A DNA stretch of 64,000 nt from Celoporthe dispersa (GCA_016584495.1 WAID01000003.1:6714501-6778500), one strand, 5' to 3'; positions 36,601 through 48,472 are shown, counted from the first letter of the stretch. Numbers and translations are program-made. The notes: generated by a model from the sequence alone, not told the origin.

Positions 36601-38774
36601 CCGTCATGGCCTACATTGGCGATGGTGACGTAAGCTTTGGCCTCGTCACCCTTAATGCCCTCTCCAACGTTGTCCAGGGTGTCTCCATCACGACATCGTT
36701 CCAGTCATTCGCCGTCCCCTTCGCCCCGAGCGCGGGCAAGACGCTGCAGCTTATCCTGTATTTCGGCCTCGCCATGTCTGTGTATCCGGCCTTCTTCTCC
36801 TTGTATCCTTGTGTGGAGCGTTTGAGGAACGTTCGAGCCTTACACTACAGCAACGGCATCCGGGCTGGGCCTTTGTGGCTGGCCTATCTGACGTTTGATT
36901 TCCTGTTTGTACTGATCATCAGCGCCGTCGTCACTGGAATTTTTGTCGGGGCCTCAAGCGTGTGGTACGCACCTGGGTATCTCTTTGTGGTATTCTTCTT
37001 GTACGGCATGACTTCTATCTTGTTGTGCTATGTGGTCTCTCTCTTTACACCCTCGCAACTTGCCTGCTTCGCCACCGCTGCTGGTGGTCAGGCCGTCCTC
37101 TTTCTCTTGTACTTTATCATGTACATGAGCATCATCACATACTCGCCTGCCTACCGCATCACCTCGGACCTGACCACGGCACATTTTGCTTATTCCATCA
37201 TCACGCCTGCAGGAAGCATGCTGCGGTCCTTACTCCTGACACTCAACGAATTCTCACTCCTCTGCCGTGGCACATCGATCGCCTCGTACCCAAGACAGCT
37301 CACAATCTACGGTGGCCCCATCCTCTACCTCCTCGTCCAGTCTCTAATCCTCTTTACCATCCTCGTCTGGTTCGACAGTGGATACAAACCTCCAATCCTC
37401 ACAACCCTCTCCCGCCACCTTCACCGCCACAGCCACCACCACCATCACCAAACAAAACACCTTGACACCGAAAACGAAGCAGCTCTGTCCGACTCCTCAT
37501 CCTCCACAACCAACGTCGACCCAGCCGTGGCTCTCGAGACAAAACGCATAGAATCCCAAACTCCACCAGAAACAGATAGCCTGCGCGTCCAACACCTAAA
37601 CAAGTTCTTTGGCCGTGCTAACCACGCGGTCCAAGACGTGACCTTTGGTGTGCCACGCGGCGAGGTGTTTGCCCTCCTGGGTCCCAACGGCGCAGGCAAG
37701 TCGACCACCATCTCCCTTATCCGCGGCGATATTCGTCCCTCCTCCTCAGGCGGGTTGCTTGTAGCCGGCGGCCTTCCTGCAGGCGACGTCCTCGTCTCAG
37801 ACCTTTCCATCTCTGCTCAGCGCGCTGCAGCACGTCAGCACTTGGGCGTGTGTCCACAGTTCGACGCCATGGACAGCATGACCGTGCGAGAGCATTTATT
37901 CTTCTACGCTGCGGCGAGAGGTGTTCCCGATGTCAACGCCAATGTAGAAGCCATTCTTGCCGCCACGGGCCTGGGAAGGTTCTCGGACAGGCTTGCGCAC
38001 AAGTTGTCCGGAGGAAACAAGCGGAAGCTGTCGCTGGGCATCGCGCTCATGGGGAACCCGGCCGTGCTGTTGCTGGACGAGCCGAGCAGCGGGATGGATG
38101 CTGCGGCCAAGAGAGCCATGTGGCGGACGCTGCTGGGTGTTGCGGCTCCTGGGAGGGCGCTGCTGATTACCACACACTCCATGGAGGAGGCAGACAGGCT
38201 TGCTACGCGGGTGGGTATTATGAAGCGGCGGATGTTGGCACTCGGGACGGGGAAGGAATTGGGAGAGCGGTGGGGGGAGGGTGTTGTGGTGCAAATCGTG
38301 CTGAAGAGCGCTCCGAGCACTTCTGAGGAGGAGATGAACCAGGTGAAGGCGTGGTTGGCGAGGAGGGTGGCGGGGTGTGAGTTTGAGAAATGGGGTGCTG
38401 GGGGCGGCGCGCACGGGTTGTTGAGGTTTAGGGTGAGGCGAGAGGGTTTGACTGACAGGGAGAAGGAGACTGAGAAGGCTGGCATCTCCACGCAACAGAA
38501 AGAGGTCTTAGTGGAAAACAAAGATGCGAGCAGCGTGGGTGGTGGATCGGTTGACGACCCGGTTGGAAAGACGGAGGCTGCTCCGGGGACGGCTGAGAGT
38601 CTGGACACACCTGGACTCATCCAATTGTTCGAAGCTCATAGAGACGAGCTGAACATTGAGTACTACAGCGTCAGTCCGACCACGTTAGACGAGGTTTTTC
38701 TTAGGGTTGTTGGGCGGGAGGAGGAAGATGGGCGTGAATCTTCGACGAGAAGGCGATACTGGCCATGGCGTTAG
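33655..38774 (+). CDS. Full-size ABC transporter of the ABCA type
   Basis: ATP-driven transporter, probably of lipids, in an internal or plasma membrane. Exon 1 is 33655-33765 and exon 2 is 33890-38774, about 1664 residues, in TMD-NBD-TMD-NBD order. NBD1 has Walker A LLGANGSGKSTT, signature LSGGQKRKLQLAMM and Walker B VCCVDEVSSGLD. NBD2 has Walker A LLGPNGAGKSTT, signature LSGGNKRKLSLGIA and Walker B VLLLDEPSSGMD. The hydrophobic first half (34450-34960) and the second (36260-37370) each hold about six spans. A His-rich linker (near 37420-37450) precedes NBD2. One frame break lies at T5, 35036-35040: dropping one T restores FWILLIVQIVVYPFLG, the expected sixth helix. The alternative 28-nt GT-AG removal (35034-35061) is too short for a spliceosomal intron and would delete that helix. 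Confidence 0.92.
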
Positions 38775-39097
38775 AATTGTGTACAATTACATACGATACC
38801 TTTATATATTAGCATAGAGTCATATAAAAAAGGCTGCTGGAACACCTCTACTGGCTCTTAATACTCGCAGTGAATACATCAATGTCGACTATTCATTAAC
38901 ATATAGTGGTCGCGATGCAGATTGTCACAGGGCGTGTCACGGCATGGACTTCTGTCGTCGGTCGAGCTTATAAGAAAATAGCATTACCCAGACCTCGTTT
39001 GTGTTCATTTGCCTGTCATGATACAATCTAGAAATAATTTAACTCATCGAGGTATATCTAAACACAACCAGTACTTCATCCGAAAGCCCCCAAGGTT
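38775..39097. other. Convergent intergenic region
   Basis: About 320 bp of AT-rich sequence between the 3' ends of the ABCA and DUF2828 genes; 3' UTRs and terminators are expected here. No other signal was recognised. Confidence 0.5.
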
Positions 39098-41590
39098 TCA
39101 GTCCACAACACGCAACATGCTATAAGCTTTGTGACCAATGGCCTTATTGACAAGACCCATCGGGTCCAATTTTCGTCTCTTCACCTTGTCGACAATCACT
39201 TCGCCATCGTCACCAGCCTTCTCGACAATCTCCTCTTCTCCCTCCATCGTATCCTCGTCCTCAAAGGTACCGTTGTCCAGAAATACCTTCAACATACCCT
39301 GAGAATAGCCACTGACAAGCACAGCGCCGGTCTGGTCCGCCATGACTGGTTTCGGGGCAGTCGGATCCCCTCGAGAACCCCAGCTGCGGCCTATGTAGCC
39401 AGCCCGGCCTCCCGCCAGGTTCCAGAATACCAGCTCAGGCATCTCATAACCTGCGTCTTGAAATTTCTTCTTGATGCGCTCGTAGGACGAGGTCCAGGGG
39501 GACTCGCACGCCTGGTTGAATTGCATGTCAGAGAAGACGAAGATGCGCTTCACCATGTCCTCAGGCTTCAGCTGGTTCTGGATCGCCATGGGCAGGATCA
39601 GCTTCTCGAAGACGGCGACAAAATCTGTGCTCATGTCCCAGTTGGCTTGTCGGAGATGATCGTACTTGTCCTGGAGCGTCTGGGCAATGTCGATCGTCTC
39701 CACCTGGGGATTTGTGCTGAAGGTGATGAACGTGCCACCAAATGGAGGCTTGCACACCTCCGCGATGAGGAGAGAAAGGCCAATGGACGAGTCCATGGGA
39801 CAGGTACCGTCAGGGAAGACCATGCCGTTCATGGAGCCCGACACATCGGCCACGGCAATGCAGTTCTCCAGCGTCCCCGAGTCCTTGATGCGCTGCACAA
39901 GCGTCTTCCACTGGCCGTTGACGCTCTTGGCAGCCAGCTCGCTCATCCTGGCCTGGACCAGGTCTTTTGTCCCCTTGAGCTTGCGCTTGTCGGCAAGCTC
40001 GTGGAAGGATCTCGTCTGTATGTGCTGCATATCCCGTACATTCTTGACCAAGGTGCTCGGGAGTAGAGTGGCGCCCGAGATCCGGGCCTTGCCGCTGGCC
40101 ACCTGGTCGACATACTTCTCGAAGCGGTCCGTGTCTTTCCTGGCAAACAAGGGCGCGTAGTTGTTCATCGCAATCGAGGGGACCCGGTCGTACTTAATGT
40201 TTTTGTACGTGTTGGCGGTGATGTCTCGTTCCACGCACTCGAGGTGCTTGCGAAGGGCTGCGAGGTCTCTGCGGTAGGCCTCGCGGGCGTGGCGCAGGTA
40301 TAGCGTGCGCTGCTCGATATTTTCCGGGTCGTAGGTGTTGAAACCATTGAATTTAGACAGCGGATGTAGGATCTCGGCGATCGATGTGGCGATGAAGGTG
40401 TGCTTGTCGTGGAATCGCTCAAGAGACGGAGCCCACTTGCCGCAGAGCGAGATCTTGCGCCTCGCCTTGGCATCTTCTCCTTCGAGAAGCTTTATATCGG
40501 CCTGGAGCTGCGTCGCAAATAGGCGTGCCACAGCTAGGTGCAGAGTGCGGTAGACGGGATCATTATTGAAGTGCTTGACAGCGGCGTCGTGGCGTGCGTC
40601 TCTCTTCTCGCGGCGCATCTTATCGACATCCTCCTGGGTTTTGGGCCAGGGGCCACTATAATTCCTTTGCTCCATGTTTAAGATATCTCGCGGATTGGCG
40701 AGGACGTCGAGTTTGTTGTTCACGTGTAAGGCCAGGATGTTGAGCAGATCTTTCCAGTATCCATGGGCCACGCCGTTCTTGACGTCGAATCGAGCAGGGT
40801 CATCTTCATCCATCTCCTCCTCGACAATGACCATCCCGTCGTCGTCGTCGCCTTCGCCGGTCTTGCTCTTGTCATCCCTCTTTACAACCTTCTTCTGGAT
40901 GACTGGACGACTTAGCCAGGGGAGGTTGGCAACAAGCGTCCGAGGGTGGTTCTTAGCCAGCCAGCCGGCGCATCTGTAGAAGGTATGTCGAGAAGCCTTG
41001 CCCAGGTGGATGGACCGGGAGTTGAAGATGATTTTTAGGGTGGCCACGGGATCACCCCTCCAAGCGCCATCGAGGAGCTCGAGTAGGCGAGGTCCAGAGA
41101 CCACGTCCTCCAGCTCCGTGAACAGGTCGACAAGGGGCTCGGTCGTGGAGCGGTAGGCGATATCAAGGTTCTCGGTGAGCATCCTGTTCTGCATGTCTGG
41201 GTTTCCCCCGGCCGGTCGAGGATCATCATGAGAATAAGATACTAGGCCTTTCATAAAAGGGTTATTGTCGTGAGGGGCAGGCGCTGTGTCCTTTGGATCA
41301 TCGATGTCCACATGAATGCCACTGAAGATTTCTCGGACATCTGCCGTTGTCGAGGCATCCGACACGAGGACTGTCTCAGTGTCTTCTGCGACGGGCTCTA
41401 TCTTCTCGGAAAACTGGTGTGCTTCGTTGCTGTCGCTGGTGTTCACTGACTTGAGGTCTCTCTGAAGGAATATATCAAACTCATCCTCAGGTAGAACCAG
41501 TGCGGAGTGGGCTGGAAGAAAGACAGGGTGAGTGGACTTGAGAAACCACAGATTCGGCTGCAGTTTCGGCTCTGTCTGATACGACGACAT
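39098..41590 (-). CDS. DUF2828 protein with a von Willebrand A-like domain
   Basis: Single exon, 830 residues, of the DUF2828 family, which combines an alpha-helical region with a vWA-like metal-binding fold related to the Ro/TROVE architecture. The conserved N-terminal segment starts at about residue 110 (NPFMKGLVSYS). The MIDAS motif DVSGSM is near 39830, with the partner Thr/Asp in NWDMSTDFVAVFEK near 39615. An acidic linker (GEGDDDDGMVIVEEEMDEDD) lies around 40800-40870. The C-terminus ends in an acidic then basic segment (VDKVKRRKLDPMGLVNKAIG). The length fits the family. The function is unknown; RNA or ubiquitin-linked roles have been guessed from the fold only. Confidence 0.92.
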   Translation of the reverse strand: MSSYQTEPKLQPNLWFLKSTHPVFLPAHSALVLPEDEFDIFLQRDLKSVNTSDSNEAHQFSEKIEPVAEDTETVLVSDASTTADVREIFSGIHVDIDDPKDTAPAPHDNNPFMKGLVSYSHDDPRPAGGNPDMQNRMLTENLDIAYRSTTEPLVDLFTELEDVVSGPRLLELLDGAWRGDPVATLKIIFNSRSIHLGKASRHTFYRCAGWLAKNHPRTLVANLPWLSRPVIQKKVVKRDDKSKTGEGDDDDGMVIVEEEMDEDDPARFDVKNGVAHGYWKDLLNILALHVNNKLDVLANPRDILNMEQRNYSGPWPKTQEDVDKMRREKRDARHDAAVKHFNNDPVYRTLHLAVARLFATQLQADIKLLEGEDAKARRKISLCGKWAPSLERFHDKHTFIATSIAEILHPLSKFNGFNTYDPENIEQRTLYLRHAREAYRRDLAALRKHLECVERDITANTYKNIKYDRVPSIAMNNYAPLFARKDTDRFEKYVDQVASGKARISGATLLPSTLVKNVRDMQHIQTRSFHELADKRKLKGTKDLVQARMSELAAKSVNGQWKTLVQRIKDSGTLENCIAVADVSGSMNGMVFPDGTCPMDSSIGLSLLIAEVCKPPFGGTFITFSTNPQVETIDIAQTLQDKYDHLRQANWDMSTDFVAVFEKLILPMAIQNQLKPEDMVKRIFVFSDMQFNQACESPWTSSYERIKKKFQDAGYEMPELVFWNLAGGRAGYIGRSWGSRGDPTAPKPVMADQTGAVLVSGYSQGMLKVFLDNGTFEDEDTMEGEEEIVEKAGDDGEVIVDKVKRRKLDPMGLVNKAIGHKAYSMLRVVD

Positions 41591-42749
41591 GGTGGTATCG
41601 CGGCTGGCTCGCCTTTGGATGACCTCGAAGACTAATTCCGTCTAACGGTGTGAAAAAAAAAAAGGAAGAAAGAAAAAGCTACCGGAGGCTGAGCATGAGG
41701 TTGGGATCCTGCCGTTAAGAGCAAGAAGTGGTAAAAAGCCGTGGACCATATTATTCAAGACCATGATGCCCCTCTTTTGAAAAAGAACACTATTTGACGA
41801 TCCAGTGAGGCCCATGAACGAGTGACTCAGTGGCGAAAGAGGCACAGCTGCCTTGGCAGCGTGCTGACATCTGCATGTTTGCCGGTTGACTCACCTTGTT
41901 GGCGTGGCCGGTCTGAGGCCCATATGAAGTTATCCTGATGTCTTCAAACAGTAGATAAGGATAGCTCGCCGTCATAACGCCGAAAGACCAGCAAATAGTT
42001 TAGAGTTCATAAATAGCCGGCAAGGTTCGTTATTAATGATCCCTCCATCAAGATCTTGATACGTGAGCTTCAAAAGAGAACAGGGATGTACTGCCCTAGA
42101 CCCTTTCTGGTCATTTAGAAGTGAGCCGGGAAGAGTAAAGGTTTTGCGGCTCATCACTCGGGTAATAAGCAGAAGAAGTTTGAGTATAAAGAATTGATTG
42201 TACTTCTGTGGAAGTTTATCAGGGTTTCTGATCAATCCTCAAGGTTCAATGCTGTCTTGTGCCCGTGCGATATATCAAGAAAGTGGGCGAGTAGGACCTT
42301 GACCATCTTCTGCTCCATATTTCAACCCTGATGTATCTATTATACTTGGGTTTACCTGATACTTGTTTCCATTCCTTTTCCTCGTTCTCTCTCCAGAAGA
42401 ACAAAAGACAAATAACTTAGGCCTTATTCTATTGTAAGAGTTCTCGGTCTTGACAAGCTTCCAACCCAACTTACTCTCAAGAGGATAATGATCAGGATCA
42501 ACTGTCTACACCATATATGAACAGTCTTCTATCAAGTGAGTTTGCAACATAAGATCCTTTGCCGGATCAATCCCGATCGGAACCTTCGTATCCAATCTAT
42601 CCTGTATATGGGTATCGAGATGCACCTATTGAACTCCTGTGTCTCTACCACACAGCCTACAAGATGAAAACGTCGTCCTCCCTAACTTCTCCCTTTGAAA
42701 AAAAATAAAAAAATGAAATGAATTGAAAATAAACATTTCAAACGACCAC
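41591..42749. other. Intergenic region
   Basis: About 1.16 kb, AT-rich, upstream of the DUF2828 gene and downstream of the unknown gene at 42750. No supported coding or RNA feature was found. Confidence 0.5.
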
Positions 42750-43670
42750 TCAACATCTAAGAGATCCCTCATAGGATGGAGACCAACCAAGGTGGAGATC
42801 AAGCCAGACAGCAGTGGCAAGAATTAAGGTCCTGGTGGCCTCATCCAGCACCTTAGCGCTCGCCTGTTCCGGATTGCGCAAGGTCGAAACCGGCTCGTAG
42901 TAAGTGTCCTTGATCTGCAGACTGGACGAGTCCAGCGTAGCCAGCACAGCATGGCGCCGCATTGACGGGTCGATGAGGCTGAAATTGAAGGAGGCGGAGG
43001 CATCATTTGCATCCGGCGGGAAGCGGGCTGTCATGGGCGTCCGAGGCTGACCCGCACCTGTCGACGCCCGGTTGTTCTTCGAGGGCACCCATCTCGCAAC
43101 GTCAACTCCGCCGTGCTCTTTGACGTGCGAGAACTCAAAAGACCCGTTGGACCGTTTCAACACCACCCAGGCACGTCCGTCCTCTGTCACAATCTTGTTC
43201 TTTGTGCGTAGGACGGCCGCCACTTTCCGATCCGTCAGGTCCTCGAAGCGCGAGAGGACCTTTTCGATCCCTGTATTGTGCAGACTGCCGAAGCTGGGCG
43301 TGTCTTCTGCGGTACAGACCAGAAGAACATCGCGCTTGTCGAAGTGAAGATGTCTCTCGTGCGTCTTGAGCTTCTTGACGTACTTCTTGACCATGGAAGC
43401 TAGCCGTCGCGGGTCCTTTGGTGGTGCTAGGGATAACACGTCCACGAAAGGCTCGTAGTGTTGTCCATCCGCGGAATGTCGCTGCAGCTGAAGATAGAGC
43501 CTGGGTCGTAGGTGCTTAATGAATAGGGTCTTGTCCGTAAAGACGGGCGCAGGATACGCCAACGCGTATACGGTGCGGCTGGTGGCTTGTGAATTGGTGG
43601 ACCTGCGTTTCCTGGAGGACGGAGGGCCCTCGGAAGAAGGTGGACGGGAAGATGATGCGCTGCTTGGCAT
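42750..43670 (-). CDS. Conserved-looking fungal protein of unknown function
   Basis: Single exon of 306 residues; I do not recognise a named domain. A disordered basic N-terminus (MPSSASSSRPPSSEGPPSSR) leads into AYPAPVFTDKTLFIKHLRPRLYLQLQ, a proline-then-hydrophobic pattern seen in uncharacterised fungal proteins. The middle (43150-43420) alternates charged helices and beta strands (DVLLVCTAEDTPSFGSLHNT). The C-terminus holds DEATRTLILATAVWLDLHLG and ends at 42750. Balanced composition and the long open frame support a real gene. It is probably intracellular: no signal peptide or membrane span. Confidence 0.8.
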   Translation of the reverse strand: MPSSASSSRPPSSEGPPSSRKRRSTNSQATSRTVYALAYPAPVFTDKTLFIKHLRPRLYLQLQRHSADGQHYEPFVDVLSLAPPKDPRRLASMVKKYVKKLKTHERHLHFDKRDVLLVCTAEDTPSFGSLHNTGIEKVLSRFEDLTDRKVAAVLRTKNKIVTEDGRAWVVLKRSNGSFEFSHVKEHGGVDVARWVPSKNNRASTGAGQPRTPMTARFPPDANDASASFNFSLIDPSMRRHAVLATLDSSSLQIKDTYYEPVSTLRNPEQASAKVLDEATRTLILATAVWLDLHLGWSPSYEGSLRC

Positions 43671-44909
43671 GGTCTAATAGTTCCTGTGCTCCCTTGCCGC
43701 TAGGTACTGAGCATGAGGCGCAGGGCTCCCTGGAAACGAGACGATGGTGGCAGACTCGAAATGGTGATCTGGGCATAGGAAGGGCTGGGGTTGAATGCGA
43801 ACACGATGCGTATTCTATAGATGACGTTCAGCTCATGGGTCCGGAACGTACACACGAAAGCTGACTCTTATTTGATTCTTATTTTGACTCGGCTCCGTCG
43901 GGATCGAGGTTGGACGGAGAGGGCTAGGTTTTGCTTACAGGCCGAGGCCCGCTGTGGAGTGAGTGGTCTTGGACAGGCAGAGACCGCATAAATAGTCCGC
44001 GTCCGAAGTCCAGGTGACAGCACAAGGTCGGATGATTCGGGATCAGCATACCAGTGCTCTGCGTTGACATTCGTCAGAAAATTGTTCTGTGCTCTGTGGC
44101 GTCTGCTCTTCGTAGCCGCATTAGGAATCTCGTCTCCGTGGAACCTCGGCGGTCGCCGCGCGCGCTTGTAAGTACATGTGTCAGCCTGTTCTAGGAGAAG
44201 GCGGGAATAGAAGAGAAGAAGAGGGAGACAAAACCAGATTAAAAGGAGCTGGGTTCTCGCTCTGCTTACTGATTCCCCAGAATATTCCTTTAGAAGATTG
44301 CCTTCTACCGTTTGACTGAAGAGCTTGCTCCCAAAGTTGCTCGGAGACGCCTTTGATATTCTGATTTTCGACCTAGTGAATAGGCATCGGAACGGGTCGC
44401 ATTCGCGTTTGGTCGTTATCGCATCACCAAGAGCCGGTCCGTATGGTGGCTGGCAGGCATCGATTTCGCGTCAACCTAGAAATCCTGCTCCGGGCTACAA
44501 TCAAGCCTTTATGGCCAGTGCATCGTTGCAATCCAATAATTTGTTTCCTCTCCTGGTCCTGGGTTTTATACTTACTACACACCTTGTCCAAAAAAAAAAA
44601 AAAAAGTAGCTGAGATCTTTTGATTTTTGGCGTCTCAGGTTTTTTGCGTTGGATTCGATGTGAATCCTGCGACTTGAAGAAGGAAAAGAAGTATGGTACC
44701 ATGTACACAATAAGCCCCTGGAATGGAGCTAGATAATTTTCTCCACTGTAGCGACTTGGAACCTCGGGGCCGTCGAGGCACATGATTACTCTGTCACCCT
44801 TTCACTCTTTCAATAAGAAGACGACCACCGTTCCTCCCACCAACACACCCTTGAAACCACAAGAAAAGATCGCACCAGAAACAGCAGGCTTCTGTGCATA
44901 CTCTCAAGG
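43671..44909. other. Intergenic region
   Basis: About 1.24 kb between divergent genes, with an A16 run at 44590-44605. The open frame at 44325-44609 has no domain and runs into that A tract. Nothing else was recognised. Confidence 0.5.
44590..44605 (+). repeat. A16 homopolymer
   Basis: A run of 16 A in the intergenic region upstream of the regulator gene; it could be a poly(dA:dT) promoter element. Confidence 0.8.
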
Positions 44910-45066
44910 ATGCCAAAAGCGCGTAAAACATCCAGTAAGAAGCTCCACATGTGCGTTGATAAGACAGGCTGGCTCACCGTCTTACGTCACAGCGTGGTAG
45001 GCAGCATCGACTCTTATTACAAGGCGGAAAGACATCTATTCTGAGGAAATAATATTGCAGTAATAC

Positions 45067-46687
45067 ATGTCGGCGGCGGAGATTAAAATGTATCCTCCCC
45101 TGCAGGTAGAGGCCAGTTCTGCCTTCTCTAACATTAGCGTAGGCGATGGAGGTCAGCCCGTGTGCAACAGATGCATGAAATCCAGGGTATACTGCGACCG
45201 CTCCTCTGTGGAGTCCACCTCTTCTTTCCAAGCATGGCGGCCGCCCAGCCATGCTGGCAGCGCTGAGACAAGCCGTAAGCCGCAACGCCATCTGACACCC
45301 CCCAATTGTCTTGACAAGTCTTTGAGAATCTAAGTGCGACATAGAGGATTCACGTTCTTCATTCCCGACCCCTGATTCGCCTCACAAAGCACTTGAGGCT
45401 CCTCGGATAGCCCAGTACTTCCAGCACTACATCAAGTCTATTGCACCGTGGTACGATCTCAGCGATCAGCTGTGTACCTTCGCCACCGAGGTCCCCAGCA
45501 AGGCCCTGCACGAACCGCTGTTATTCAGCGCCATCATCGCACTGTCCGCTGTGCACGTAAGCAAGACAACGGCACCCAAGGCACGGGCCGCGGCCGACTT
45601 CTATCATGGGTACTGCGTGAGGATATTGATCGAGCTAGAGCCGGACGACAGGCGCATAGAGACTGGAGTCGCTCTAGCTTCGACTTGTCTCCTGCGATCT
45701 TACGAGATCCTGGCTGGTAGGACTCATGCCTCCGAGATGGACTACGTGTGATTGTACACAAACACTCATACATTCTCTACAGAGGATCAAGACCCTAATC
45801 GTCACCTACAGGGAGCATATTCGCTTGCCTCGGGGCGTAATCTCTGTCCCAACAACATCTACCGGAATGCAGGGTTCTGGAACTACCTGAGGGAGGATAT
45901 CACCTTCAGCCTCTTCACCGAGTCGAAGCTGAAGACCGACCTGCAGCACACGCCTGATCACGTCTTGACCTCGCATCACGACCAGCTGAATTCAATGTCA
46001 ATTCGCCTCGGGAATATAATTAATGCCTGTTTTGCTGACGCGACAATAACGGACCATGAATGGGATCATGATCTAATGATGCTATGCCAGCAGGGCATGG
46101 CACTACCAACCAGCTTCCAAGCCTTCTCTCGAGCATCCGGAAGTGAGCTGTCATCCATCAATTGTATTCCTTCAGTATGGATGGTACAGGACTGTCATGG
46201 TGAGCCGACTTCAGAGGAATCACCTCCCCACGTGACCAGAAGCTCATATGTGTGGCAGCCTCGACGATGCATTATTATCTCATCGCTGTGATCATTTTCA
46301 TATCAAAGGTCCCACGGCCTGGAAAACTCAGGAATCTAACAAAATTGCCTCATCTCCCCTTACCAATGGACAGGACGATGTCGACACAGGACTGGCTTGA
46401 GGTGCTGGCCCTCGAGGTCTGTGGGATCGCCTTTACCAATGATAGCCCAGCTGTTCTTGTCAACGCATTTGGGCCTATACACTATTGTAAGCACAGCCGA
46501 ATCGACTGGAATATCATACAATAACATCGCATTGTAATTAGGTGGAAAGTTTATCAGGAACGAGGCATGCCAGCAGGAATTGATCAGGCGGCTTTATGGG
46601 AGCAGAGCGACGATAGGGTGGCCGGTACAGAGGACCATTGACAGCCTACAGCAGCACTGGGGAAAGGGTCAAGAGCCCAGCGTATAG
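45067..46687 (+). CDS. Fungal transcription factor (PF11951-type) with an incomplete zinc cluster
   Basis: Regulator-like protein. Exons 45067-45274, 45345-45716, 45783-46199, 46259-46486 and 46542-46687 join in consistent phase to 456 residues. Near 45157 it reads PVCNRCMKSRVYCDR, the second half of a Zn2Cys6 cluster, but the first Cys-rich half is not visible upstream. The body is a fungal-specific transcription factor domain of the second type: IAQYFQHYIKSIAPWYDL, LFSAIIALSAVH, TCLLRSYEIL, DPNRHLQGAYSLA, FWNYLREDITFSL and WMVQDCHASTMHYYLIAV. The last two exons complete the C-terminus (LALEVCGIAFTNDSPAVLVNAFGP). An alternative start is ATG 44910, spliced from 44934 to 45143, which adds MPKARKTS but still no Cys. 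The first cluster half may be in an unrecognised exon or lost. It sits 266 bp upstream of a dioxygenase gene in the same direction. Confidence 0.8.
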
Positions 46688-46953
46688 TTGTAAAAAGACC
46701 TACCTATACTGAATTAGTACGGTGAGGGAGGAAAGAGTCCAACGAAGTGCATCCCCGGGTCGAGGGCGCTGCCATCACATAGGTCGCTGCGGTGTCTTCT
46801 GAAGCTATTCCTAGTCTGGCGATTCATACCGAGCTCGGGATTCATGCATCGATTTGGGTAACAAGGACGCCAAGGATGTCGCGAATATAAAGACAGCAAG
46901 TTTTGTTCTCGAAACGCATCTCTGAGAATGTGACCTTTCAAGATTCGAACCTG

Positions 46954-48082
46954 ATGTCTCTTATCATGTCGGCCATTACATCTACTCTTCGCTCCGGGGT
47001 CTCAGCCTGCAGGCTGGGGATAAACACCCGCCGTTCTCTTGCCTCGCTCACCAGCCCGGCTCAGCCAATCCCTTCTGTTCCCTTTACCGTTCATCCATCC
47101 ATCCAGGAGGTTAAGTCTCAGAAATTGGGCCCGAGAAACCTCGAAGCAGCTGTCCGTCACATTCATCGGGACGGCCTGGTCGTGGTCGAGGGTGTTATCC
47201 CCACGAACACCTCGACTCTCTGAACGAGAAGATGGTACAGGACGCTCGCACCCTCCAAGCACGTGGCAAGGATGGCCCGTTCAACTACAACCAGGGCAAT
47301 CTCCAGCAAGATGCACCACCTGTGGCCAAATACTTCCAGCCGTCCATCTTTACCAGTATGTCTAGCTGCTCTTCTTGCCGCATAATGCCTGCCCGGTCGG
47401 TATCACCTGATACTGATAAAGTGCACGCCCAACAGACCTCATAGCCACGCAGATCACCTCCGCCATCCTCGGGCCTCACCCCAGATGGACCTTCTGCTCC
47501 GCCAACTCCGCCATGCCCCCGCTGCCTGGCTCCGCCCCCCAGCGCCAGCCCGTCCACTCCGACGCAGACTTCGCTCACCCAGACCACCCCTTCGCGCTGG
47601 TGGTCAACATCCCGCTGGTCACGATGACGCAGGAGAATGGGTCTACCGAGCTGTGGCTGGGCACTCACCACTTCGGCATCGACGCGCAGGAGGGCGCACA
47701 CGGGGAGCGGGCGAGCGGGCGCATCAAGCCGGCCCTGCTAACGGCGCGAGAGAACGGAGGTAGAGGGCCGAGCCAGCCTGTGGTGAAGAAGGGGAGCATC
47801 GTCATTAGGGACTTGAGGCTGTGGCATGCTGGGATGCCGAATAGGAGTGATCAGGTCCGGGTTATGCTTGCCATGATCCACTTTGCTCCGTGGTACCGAA
47901 ATCCTATGAGGTTGACCTTGGGCGAGGATATCAAACCAGTCCTCGGAGGGCTCGAGGCAGAGGGGAAATTAGGGCTTGATGTCACTGCTGTCGACTGGCA
48001 CTCAACTGCGAAGATCATGGGCAAAGGTGGCTATCTGGACCGTGGATTCGGGAACAGCTATGACTTTGACCAAGAGCCTTGA
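46954..48082 (+). CDS. Phytanoyl-CoA dioxygenase (PhyH)-like Fe(II)/2-oxoglutarate oxygenase
   Basis: Non-haem iron oxygenase that hydroxylates an unknown substrate using 2-oxoglutarate and O2. Exons are 46954-47355 and 47436-48082, about 349 residues. The iron ligands are visible: the HxD pair in HSDADFAHPD (near 47560) and the distal His in LRLWHAGMPNRSDQ (near 47820), with the 2-oxoglutarate Arg shortly after (QVRVML). The substrate-loop segment NGSTELWLGTHHFG precedes it. The N-terminus (MSLIMSAITSTLRSGVSACR...RRSLASL) resembles a mitochondrial presequence. One base is missing at the C4 run 47199-47202: adding one C turns VIPTNTSTL-stop into VIPHEHLDSLNEKMVQDA, the expected family segment. 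It lies directly downstream of a regulator gene, so pathway-specific control is plausible. Confidence 0.88.
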
Positions 48083-48472
48083 GGTGGGAGGTGTGGGGTG
48101 TCCCGTGTCGGCCTTCCTACCATAAACCTGAACTGATTCGCAAGGGCTGAACTTGGCTCTCCCTTTTGTCGAGGCACAGGAACCTATCGTTGTCAAGCAT
48201 CATTTAAGATGAACTTGATTGTAGAAGCCTTTTCCTTCCGAGATGCTAGTCCTGACATCGAGCTGTCTGAAAATACATCTTTCGCCAATATATATCTGAT
48301 GTGCAGTATGCGAATGTCCGAGAAACCTAGTTATGCAGCTCCAACATGACCCACACAAAATCAGTAAAAGCGTGTGTCCATCACTATGCAGGCTACTCTC
48401 AAACGCCATCAAAATTGACAAGTAACCCATGAGATCTCAAAACTTGGGCCATAGCGCAAAAATACAAAGAGT
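48083..48472. other. Convergent intergenic region
   Basis: About 390 bp between the 3' ends of the dioxygenase and the SMP-like gene. No coding signal was recognised. Confidence 0.5.
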
